DNA from: a virus
Strand: one strand, 5' to 3'
Virus record (IMG/VR): IMGVR_UViG_3300033571_019116
Location: 1 to 33,639 of that record
Length of the DNA stretch: 33,639 nucleotides
The notes beneath the pieces were generated by a model. That model saw nothing but the letters and a program-made list of their open reading frames with translations, was not told the origin of the DNA and searched no databases. This document shows positions 27,397 through 33,639 of the stretch, in pieces; the stretch's first letter is position 1, and each line of letters opens with the position of its first letter. The position numbers and the translations under genes were made by a program.

Positions 27397-27921
27397 TTAA
27401 ACTTGTTGTAAGTACTCAATTGTACAATATGATCTTGTATACGCGCTATAATCGCTCATTGTTGTAATCATAATGTCTGTATCAGTTAAACTAATTTTTA
27501 TGTCTCCACTAACAATTGACCAGTACTGCACAGAAAAAGAAGTAAGACCAATTGGGTCAGTGGCGCTAAGATATAAATTAACAAGAGTAAAAATATCTCC
27601 ATATCCTGAAGCTCCACCTATAGTATGAGGAATTGTAATTGTTCCAGCATTTGGAAGAGTTCCTGTATCAATCACAATTCTTAAAACATCTCTGTATTGA
27701 TCTGGAGTTTGTGTTGGATCTATATTTATGCCAGGTATAAATTGCCCTCCTGTCAAAACCTCTGTATCTATAAAACTTGCAATTTCTCTAGCGTTTACAG
27801 CGTTAGATATTCTTTTCAAAGCTTCAACAAAAAAAGGTCTAGCATCTTCCCATTTATCTGGAACTACTTCATATTGCGGTAAATAAGTAGTTAGCGCTTG
27901 AGCGCTTAAAGGACTTGTCAT
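27397..27921 (-). CDS. Virion structural protein, unknown
   Basis: About 174 residues from ATG 27921, which overlaps the previous stop (ATGA) and has AGGA upstream; the frame to 27951 adds ten residues. It starts with a helical half ('PDKWEDARPFFVEALKRISN') and ends with a beta-rich half ('GGASGYGDIFTLVNLYLSAT', 'FSVQYWSIVSGDIKISL'). It is probably part of the tail. No family name is known to me. Confidence 0.6.
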   Translation of the reverse strand: MTSPLSAQALTTYLPQYEVVPDKWEDARPFFVEALKRISNAVNAREIASFIDTEVLTGGQFIPGINIDPTQTPDQYRDVLRIVIDTGTLPNAGTITIPHTIGGASGYGDIFTLVNLYLSATDPIGLTSFSVQYWSIVSGDIKISLTDTDIMITTMSDYSAYTRSYCTIEYLQQV

Positions 27922-28532
27922 GTTTGAATCCTTAAAAATTGAAGAGTCCAATACAAATTATTAGATGACGAACTACCTATGTTAGTTAAAGTAAGGATTG
28001 ATCCTGAAAAATTTAGAGAAAAAGATCCGCTTTGCGTAACTCTTATAGCTTGTTTTGTTCCTGAAGAAGAAAAATTAACAAAAAAAATTGCATTGTAAAA
28101 AGGATTAAATTGTAAAGCGTCAAAAGTATAAAAATTAGCGTAAGCGGTTTGAATTCCTGTAAAATCTAAAATATTTAAAGAAGCTCCTGCTCCTAATGTT
28201 ATCGGAGATGCAGAAGATTGAATGGTAGTCAAAGGAGTTGGTACTGCATCGTTTATTCCTCTAGAATATTGAATTAATCCAATATTAGATGTGTCTTGCA
28301 TTCCATAAATTTTTGGATAGGTGGTAGTTGTTGGATGTCCAATTGTTGAAGGTGGAGTTACCACATATGCGGGAGTTGTTACTGTTTTATGTAATCCATT
28401 GTTACTAGATGCTGAAAAAGCGTAGTGATCTTCTCCAAAATAATCATCTGCCGCATTTGTATTATTTGCAAGATATGTAACGCTTGTGCCTAAAGCATCT
28501 CCCGCAATTGGCTGATTTCTTGTATAAGCCAC
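27918..28532 (-). CDS. Tail structural protein
   Basis: A 204-residue protein from GTG 28532 with GGAGAAAA upstream. The start 'AYTRNQPIAGDALGTSVTYL' followed by 'DDYFGEDHYAF' and 'NNGLHKTVTTPA' is a pattern I recall from podoviral tail or fibre-base proteins. The rest is beta-rich. It is coupled to the next gene by ATGA. Confidence 0.62.
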   Translation of the reverse strand: MAYTRNQPIAGDALGTSVTYLANNTNAADDYFGEDHYAFSASSNNGLHKTVTTPAYVVTPPSTIGHPTTTTYPKIYGMQDTSNIGLIQYSRGINDAVPTPLTTIQSSASPITLGAGASLNILDFTGIQTAYANFYTFDALQFNPFYNAIFFVNFSSSGTKQAIRVTQSGSFSLNFSGSILTLTNIGSSSSNNLYWTLQFLRIQT

Positions 28533-28540
28533 GTTTTCTC

Positions 28541-31036
28541 CTATTCTATATTAGTTAATTGTGACCCTGATTTTCTCATGTACAGGATCTGCATGTCTAT
28601 TTCAATATCTTCTTCTTGTTCTTGCCCTATCATTTGCACATCTGAAAAAGTATATTGGATTGTTATAAATGATCCTCGAGCATTGCAATATACTCTTTGT
28701 ATGTTTTTAGATCCTGATATTCCAGATATTTTGTATGTAGGGATTGTTTGGTTAAAAAAAGGATCAATAGGAAAATCTACAGTTGAAATATTTACTGGGC
28801 TGTCTTCGTTGTAATCTACATAAACTTTCATTGTAAAAGCGCCAGAATTAGTTTCTTTAGTTAAAATGTCTACAAAACCAAGTTGAATAGCTTGACCGTC
28901 CTCTAAATAATGAAACTTACGACTTGTTATATTAAAATTGTCTCGTACTGTAATTTTTCCGCCACCATGGTAAGGTATAAAGTTTCCATTTAAAGTGACA
29001 TAATCAAAATTTTGCCCAACATTGTCATAAAATTGAATATAGAATGAATTGGATGGGATGCTTGGCGGAACTACAACTTTGTAATTGTTTCCATTCAAAA
29101 GAGTTGCAAGCTGAGGAGAGCTTGTAGAAATTCCAATAATTTCTATAAAATCTCCATCGCTTAAATTGTGATTTACACATTCAATTAGTATTTTTAGGTT
29201 TGCTTCACGAGTAATGTTGGTGATTGATAGACTGATTTGATTTGTGTTTAGTTGATCTAAAATCATTACAAACCCTTGAGGATTTCCACCAACTACTAAA
29301 GATTGGTAAGAAGGTCTTCCAATCCAGGTGGAATTTGTTTGATTCCATGTAATATTTGAATATTCCCAAACAATTGAAGTTGTGGACTGGTATGGGCCTA
29401 AAGCGGTATAAGAATCTTTAAAGATAGCCCATGAATCATTTTCATAGTTATAAACCAACCTTCTATCTGGAAATGTGGCGCTACTCCCTTGAAACGGAAA
29501 CATCCAGTAAGCCAATTTGTTTATAAAATCTCTAGCCCCATAAATTCTTTGAGGCCCAAAGTTTATATTTGAAAATTGATAAACCAAATCTACAATTTTT
29601 ACATCTATTCGTTTACTTTGAAATGAATCACATTCAATGATTCCCTTGTCTCCAATACCTACTAATGAAGTATCAAATTGAACAGCAGAAAATGTGCTAT
29701 TTACTCCAAGCTCAGTATTTACTTTTTCAAGTTGAAAGGGAACAATTTTAAGGCCAGTCCATCTAAGCTGCCAAGTGCTTGTTTCACAATAAATAACTAA
29801 GTTGTCTCTAACAAATCCAATTGCAGTAATAGACTGAGAAGTGGGAATGTCTAAGAATCCAGCTCCTTGTCGATTATCATCTAGCCATGGTTCATACCCT
29901 ACAGATTCAACAGGATTTCCAATAACACTCCATCGTATTCTTTGTGGATAATTTACCCCTGGAAAAGCAGTTCCTTCCCAAGTATTAAATACAAGCATGT
30001 ACCCTCTAAAAGGAGCGATTGCTAAACATTGCCAAAGATAAATAGGGCCGCTGGTATTTACTTTAGGAGAAAATGAATACCAATTTAAAGTGTCTGTATA
30101 CCTGATTGGATCGCCTGGATTTGTGTTGTAATTAGTTACCCAAAACAATCGATTAATTCCTGAAGTCCAATAATTTATTGAAAAAAAGAAATCGGAATCA
30201 GTTCCGCTCCATACAGTTCCTGGAATGTATTCTTGCCATCCTGAACCTCCGTATGTGTAACAATATTTTTGATCAAATCCTAAAGTATTTCTGTAATTTA
30301 TAGCGCTGGTTTCTTGAGGAAGAAGCCCCATTACAGGCAATGCAGGATTATAAGTATATGTAACTGTTGTAGAAGCACCTGAACCAGCTAAATGAGTAAC
30401 TGAAATATTACCTGAGACATAATTTATGGTTCCGTTATATTCCTCGTTTGAAGAAGTAAGAATCCCGTTTCCGTTATCAGTTAAAACTATAGGGCCTGGT
30501 AATGTAATTGAAAAAAAACCTCTTGGAAGTTCTGCATTTTCTTCTAAAACAGTAGTTGTAGCTGTCGATAAAGATCGATTAGAAATCCAAAATCCACCAG
30601 AAGCATAAACTCCAAATCCACTTGCATCTACTCCTACTGTAAAATTTGTATCATCAACAACAGTGATTGTAAAAGTGGTATTGTTATATCCAGTAGCTCC
30701 AATAATTCCTGTAAAAATAACAGTATCTTCGTTTGTTAACCCGTGCGGAAATTTTGTTGTAACTTGACCTGGATTTGCGTTATTTGCTGTTGAAACGTAT
30801 CCAGTAACAACAAGCATATTAAAAGTCCAAGGGCTTGCGTTTGTTTTAAAAAAGTTCTGATCAGTAAATTTGCGGGCAAACCTTCCAAGAGCAGCAGCGC
30901 CACTTTTTCTTATTAACTTTTCCCGAAAAACGTAGGCATTTTCTAATACAGGGAAAGCATCATCAGGTAGTATGATATCTGGACGATTTTGAACAAGTCC
31001 AGTTTCTGGCGCTTTGATATATTTTTTTTCGTACAT
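28541..31036 (-). CDS. Tail nozzle / DNA-stabilisation-like protein
   Basis: An 831-residue protein. The start 'GLVQNRPDIILPDDAFPVLE' and 'NAYVFREKLIRKSGAAALGR' is typical of the large tail hub/nozzle proteins of podoviruses (P22 gp10- or T7 gp12-like beta-propeller proteins). Later come Trp/Tyr-rich beta repeats (for example 'NRLFWVTNYNTNPGDPIRYT', 'SWAIFKDSYTALG'), and a C-terminal beta domain. It follows the connector gene with overlapping stop and start (TAGATG). It probably closes the DNA channel. P22 gp10 is shorter (472 residues), so the exact relation is open. Confidence 0.72.
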   Translation of the reverse strand: MYEKKYIKAPETGLVQNRPDIILPDDAFPVLENAYVFREKLIRKSGAAALGRFARKFTDQNFFKTNASPWTFNMLVVTGYVSTANNANPGQVTTKFPHGLTNEDTVIFTGIIGATGYNNTTFTITVVDDTNFTVGVDASGFGVYASGGFWISNRSLSTATTTVLEENAELPRGFFSITLPGPIVLTDNGNGILTSSNEEYNGTINYVSGNISVTHLAGSGASTTVTYTYNPALPVMGLLPQETSAINYRNTLGFDQKYCYTYGGSGWQEYIPGTVWSGTDSDFFFSINYWTSGINRLFWVTNYNTNPGDPIRYTDTLNWYSFSPKVNTSGPIYLWQCLAIAPFRGYMLVFNTWEGTAFPGVNYPQRIRWSVIGNPVESVGYEPWLDDNRQGAGFLDIPTSQSITAIGFVRDNLVIYCETSTWQLRWTGLKIVPFQLEKVNTELGVNSTFSAVQFDTSLVGIGDKGIIECDSFQSKRIDVKIVDLVYQFSNINFGPQRIYGARDFINKLAYWMFPFQGSSATFPDRRLVYNYENDSWAIFKDSYTALGPYQSTTSIVWEYSNITWNQTNSTWIGRPSYQSLVVGGNPQGFVMILDQLNTNQISLSITNITREANLKILIECVNHNLSDGDFIEIIGISTSSPQLATLLNGNNYKVVVPPSIPSNSFYIQFYDNVGQNFDYVTLNGNFIPYHGGGKITVRDNFNITSRKFHYLEDGQAIQLGFVDILTKETNSGAFTMKVYVDYNEDSPVNISTVDFPIDPFFNQTIPTYKISGISGSKNIQRVYCNARGSFITIQYTFSDVQMIGQEQEEDIEIDMQILYMRKSGSQLTNIE

Positions 31037-32101
31037 CTAGTATCCAAACCCTTGGTTACTTTGATTCCATCCCCAATTTGGAGTAGTTGAAGAGAACAAT
31101 GTAGAATTCCTTTGTCCTATTTCATTTACTGCCTGCCTTTCTAGAGCTAGCCCAACTTGTCTTTTCAATCCTTCTTGCAATTGATTAACCATCTCAAAAT
31201 CGTTTCTATAACGCATAATTTCAGCTGAAGCCATGTAAGCCAACACCTTACTCCATTGATTTAGTATTGGATTGTCATTTGTCATCATAAATTGTACTGG
31301 AGTTTGGTAACTCTCAATTTGAATTTGATGAACATATTTTGGGACAGGTCTTATTGTAAACTCGTTATTCCAAAAAAGAGCTGAATATGGACGTCCAGTT
31401 GTATACTGTGATACATACATTGTCATGTTTTGGCCAGCAGCAGGTGTTACGCTCACTGTTGAAAAATTTACCGTGCAAGCCCCAGTTATATAGTTTATTG
31501 TGCCAATATTTATATAAGTGATTAGACCTGGATTTCCTACGTTGTAGTTGTGCATTCCTGGAACGTTTGGATTTAAATTTTGAGCAGGCACAGGAGAAGG
31601 GTTTAAAACAACATGGTATTGTAAATTTCCTAGTCCATCATCTGACACTTGAATTGGTGCCCCAGTAGTGCTGTTACCTCCAAGAGTAACTTGACCTGCT
31701 AAAAATGGAGTAGCACTAATACTAAAAGTAAAAAGTTGCGTAGTTCCATCGCCAGTAATCGGCATAAATTGTGTGGGCCATCGAGGGAATAAGTTGAAAA
31801 ACTCTTGTCTATCTTTGTAAAAAACCCCTGGAATTCCATCTATATACAAAGGTCCTCTTACTCCCTGATAGTAATTTACATCCATTCGATATTTATCAAT
31901 GTATGGAGCTGTATAAAATTGATACACGCTTCTCATTTCATCAACTTTTATGCCATAAGGAAAATCTGTAAGGTAAATATCATTCACAACTTGTTGAATT
32001 GTTCTAGATGTAAGCGTAAGATCGCTTGGAGAAGCAGTAAGTCTTCTAACAAGTGTTTCAATGTATGCGTAAGTTGAATCTGCTGGTGCAACAGTGGTCA
32101 T
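31037..32101 (-). CDS. Head-tail connector / tail adaptor protein
   Basis: A 354-residue protein. The N-terminal helical part 'YAYIETLVRRLTASPSDLTL' and 'IQQVVNDIYLTDFPYGIKV', plus the C-terminal 'WSKVLAYMASAEIMRYRNDF' and 'QLQEGLKRQVGLALERQAV', form the helical bundle seen in adaptors like P22 gp4 or T7 gp11. Between them a beta domain (about 130-250) is inserted. It binds under the portal and carries the nozzle. Position before the nozzle gene agrees. Confidence 0.7.
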   Translation of the reverse strand: MTTVAPADSTYAYIETLVRRLTASPSDLTLTSRTIQQVVNDIYLTDFPYGIKVDEMRSVYQFYTAPYIDKYRMDVNYYQGVRGPLYIDGIPGVFYKDRQEFFNLFPRWPTQFMPITGDGTTQLFTFSISATPFLAGQVTLGGNSTTGAPIQVSDDGLGNLQYHVVLNPSPVPAQNLNPNVPGMHNYNVGNPGLITYINIGTINYITGACTVNFSTVSVTPAAGQNMTMYVSQYTTGRPYSALFWNNEFTIRPVPKYVHQIQIESYQTPVQFMMTNDNPILNQWSKVLAYMASAEIMRYRNDFEMVNQLQEGLKRQVGLALERQAVNEIGQRNSTLFSSTTPNWGWNQSNQGFGY

Positions 32102-32120
32102 GATATTTACCTTTTGTACT

Positions 32121-32540
32121 TTAATTTATTAAAAAAAGCTCATGAATTATCTCTGGAGTCGCATCCTTAGGCATAGGAATTCCATTATGATCTAACAAAT
32201 CTGATCTCTTAGGTTTTCTTTTAGCAGGGTCATTTACTTGTTTAACCATTCCATAAGGAACTTCGTATTCTTCTCCTGGAATCAAATGCCAGGTACAGAT
32301 CTGCTCTCCTGCCCATCTCATATAAGGAAAGGTTAATCTTTCATGCGTACCCTGGTAATTGTGGTATCGAACTTTTACAATCTTCTGTTCTTCTTTTTTA
32401 AGTTTTTCTGCTTTTGTTTTGTTTTCAGGGGTCATGTGCTTAAACTCATTGTCTGAAACCGAATTAGCTACAATGTTAATAATCCCATGTCTTTCACCAT
32501 TTGAAGCTACTCTGTTTTGCTGAGATTTCACTAAAACCAT
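32121..32540 (-). CDS. Conserved virion-module protein, unknown function
   Basis: A 139-residue protein; I use ATG 32540 with AGGA upstream instead of the frame from 32636. It is basic, with the helix 'ENKTKAEKLKKEEQKIVKV', then 'YHNYQGTHERLTFPYMRWAG', 'WHLIPGEEYEVPYGMVKQVN', and the end 'PEIIHELF'. I recall similar proteins near capsid genes of podoviruses, where they are conserved but uncharacterised. It may be a head-completion factor. Confidence 0.62.
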   Translation of the reverse strand: MVLVKSQQNRVASNGERHGIINIVANSVSDNEFKHMTPENKTKAEKLKKEEQKIVKVRYHNYQGTHERLTFPYMRWAGEQICTWHLIPGEEYEVPYGMVKQVNDPAKRKPKRSDLLDHNGIPMPKDATPEIIHELFLIN

Positions 32541-32661
32541 AAAAAACGTCCTTTTGTTAGTTTCCTTGCATTCCATTAATTGAGTGAAAGGGAAGCGAGG
32601 TGTAATTATAAATATTTCTACTGCCATATGACGCAACAGTGGCAGGCTGTTCTTGATAAGT

Positions 32662-32937
32662 TTATGCTGTTACGAATGAGTCAAATTGAGTTGAATCGAT
32701 GTCGGTAGTAAAAATTAAATTTGTTTCATCAATATATAAAATTTTTCCTATTAACTTGTCTATCTGATACATTCCGTATGATTGAGGAATGCTAAAATGC
32801 AGAAGTTGACCTACTACATATTTGTTATCTGTAGTAACGGTAACGACTGCATTTGTTGCTCTTGTAATGTTAGAAACTAAAAGAAACATGGGTGCTACAG
32901 GAGAAGGGGTTAAATAAACATTTGAGGACACTAACAT
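32662..32937 (-). CDS. Small beta-rich virion-module protein
   Basis: A 91-residue protein from ATG 32937, overlapping the stop of the Lys-rich gene. It is built of strands: 'MFLLVSNITRATNAVVTVTT', 'QLLHFSIPQSYGMYQIDKLI', 'GKILYIDETNLIFTTDI'. This pattern is like small phage proteins placed near head-closure genes. No name is known. Confidence 0.6.
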   Translation of the reverse strand: MLVSSNVYLTPSPVAPMFLLVSNITRATNAVVTVTTDNKYVVGQLLHFSIPQSYGMYQIDKLIGKILYIDETNLIFTTDIDSTQFDSFVTA

Positions 32938-33083
32938 TTTCCTTTTTTTGCTTTTTTACCCATTTCTACAAGTTTATCTCTTTTTTTATCTGCAATTTCT
33001 AACTTTTTTAAATCTTTTGAAGCTTTTTTTATCTTGTGTTCTTTGACTTCTTTTTCAATCATTTTAATTTTTTTGTCCATCAT
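32931..33083 (-). CDS. Lys-rich 50-residue protein
   Basis: Starts at ATG 33083 inside the stop of the preceding gene (ATGA) and ends in a TAG that overlaps the next start. The product is a very basic helix (KEVKEHKIKKASKDLKKLEI) ending KKGKC. Tight overlap on both sides supports it being real although it is short. It may bind DNA in the head, which is speculation from charge. Confidence 0.58.
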   Translation of the reverse strand: MMDKKIKMIEKEVKEHKIKKASKDLKKLEIADKKRDKLVEMGKKAKKGKC

Positions 33084-33253
33084 CTACCTCTTCCTGCTTT
33101 TTTAGGCATTTTGGCTTCACTCATAGCTATTGCTAAAGCTTGTTTTGGGTTTTTTACAATAGGGCCTTTTTTAGATCCTGAATGAAGCTCTTTTTCTTTA
33201 AATTCATGCATTACTTTTTTAATTTTGCTTTTTTGTTTTTTTGATTCTTTCAT
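33080..33253 (-). CDS. DUF6496-like small basic protein
   Basis: A 57-residue protein from ATG 33253 with GGAG upstream. 'KKVMHEFKEKELHSGSKKGP' followed by 'IVKNPKQALAIAMSEA' is the typical DUF6496 pattern (kvmhefk-gkLhsGsk-gp-Vk-rkQAiAIALSea), found in many phages and bacteria with unknown role. It is the first gene after the capsid terminator and leads a run of four genes, three of them directly overlapping. Confidence 0.72.
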   Translation of the reverse strand: MKESKKQKSKIKKVMHEFKEKELHSGSKKGPIVKNPKQALAIAMSEAKMPKKAGRGR

Positions 33254-33262
33254 TTTTTCTCC

Positions 33263-33290
33263 AATAAAAGGGGAGTTGCCCCCCCTCTAC
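33263..33290 (-). terminator. Terminator after the major capsid gene
   Basis: On the minus strand a G run (33287-33279) pairs with CCCC (33273-33270) across a short loop, followed by TTTTATT. It lies 17 bases after the capsid stop and before the DUF6496 gene, so it likely reduces downstream expression relative to capsid. Confidence 0.55.
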
Positions 33291-33306
33291 AATTTAATAA
33301 TTGTTA

Positions 33307-33639
33307 CTAGTAACTCATAGCATCAATCCCAACTTCTGACTTATAGCACTGCCAAACAATGGTATCTCCTGCAACTCCAGCTGGTGAATTTGCGCCTGCC
33401 GCTAAGTACATGTAAGGAGTTGCCTCACCTGTTCTAAATGGCTGTAGGTTGAAATTGTAACCAGTGTAAGTATTAGTAGACATGTCATATTGAGTTGACG
33501 CGCCAGCAGGAGCTACAGTCGCAAACAAAGTTGCTGTTGGACTTAGAGCACTTGCAGGGAACGCAAACGCAGTAAATGCGCTTGTATCAATATCCACAGT
33601 TACGTTGTATGCACCAATGTTTGCAGTTGCAGATACAGC
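33307..33639 (-). CDS. Major capsid protein, probable C-terminal fragment
   Basis: The frame is open to the window end, with no start inside that needs to be real (the GTG at 33597 is in mid-frame). The 110 residues are beta-rich: 'DIDTSAFTAFAFPASALSPT', 'YNFNLQPFRTGEATPYMYLA' and the end 'WQCYKSEVGIDAMSY'. The end fits the C-terminal strands of a capsid protein. A terminator follows. Together with the N-terminal piece at 370-771 it would make one capsid gene across the window ends, but about 100 or more central residues are then missing. It could instead be another head protein. Confidence 0.5.
   Translation of the reverse strand, partial: AVSATANIGAYNVTVDIDTSAFTAFAFPASALSPTATLFATVAPAGASTQYDMSTNTYTGYNFNLQPFRTGEATPYMYLAAGANSPAGVAGDTIVWQCYKSEVGIDAMSY

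Noticed and set aside
1-33639. CRISPR arrays, integrase, transposase, insertion sequences
   Set aside because: I looked for repeated spacer-like units and for the usual protein motifs on both strands and saw none.

Overview
The window reads as most or all of one AT-rich tailed-phage genome of the short-tailed (podovirus) type. No host chromosomal gene is recognisable. The evidence is a complete head and tail module on the minus strand: small and large terminase candidates, a P22-type portal, a scaffold, an N4-gp56-like major capsid protein (MCP), a connector, a large nozzle/stabilisation-like protein, candidate ejection proteins and several tail fibres. An ERF/YqaJ recombination pair and many small early genes accompany it. 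I see no integrase, DNA polymerase, RNA polymerase or convincing endolysin. The host cannot be named from sequence; two lipoprotein-like genes only hint at a diderm.

Layout. Positions 7083 to 370 (minus) run TerS - TerL - portal - two PKEHWE small proteins - a 201-aa protein - scaffold - a 98-aa protein - N-terminal part of the MCP. Positions 33639 to 17008 (minus) continue in the order expected on a circular or permuted map: C-terminal part of the MCP, terminator, small basic proteins, connector, nozzle-like protein, further virion proteins, a P63C-domain protein, then a row of tail fibres. The window therefore appears to be opened inside the MCP gene, with the middle of that gene not present. 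A LAGLIDADG endonuclease fragment lies there on the opposite strand, which suggests an intron or endonuclease insertion at the break.

The early part, 7.1-17.0 kb, has two plus-strand blocks. One (7212-8197) holds small proteins including a ribbon-helix-helix regulator. The other (14433-17011) holds an ERF annealing protein, a YqaJ exonuclease and two small proteins. Between them lies a minus-strand block (13274-8298): a winged-helix replication-type protein, a chain of small overlapping genes joined by a recurring stop/Shine-Dalgarno/start sequence, a RusA resolvase invaded by an HNH endonuclease, and small membrane and lipoproteins. A gene-poor stretch at 13.28-14.14 kb holds a tRNA-like element and several hairpins. 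An HTH regulator at 14139-14348 faces a control region that shares a 13-bp motif with the divergent region in front of the terminase operon.

The most unusual items are: a phage-encoded protein resembling the RNA polymerase alpha C-terminal domain, coded against the late operon; a class-II tRNA-like gene whose predicted anticodon (UUA) would read the UAA stop codon, together with a small gene interrupted by an in-frame TAA; the split MCP; an HNH insertion that removes the stop of rusA; and four tail-fibre paralogues sharing a C-terminal domain on different shafts. All similarities were recognised by eye; none was checked against a database.
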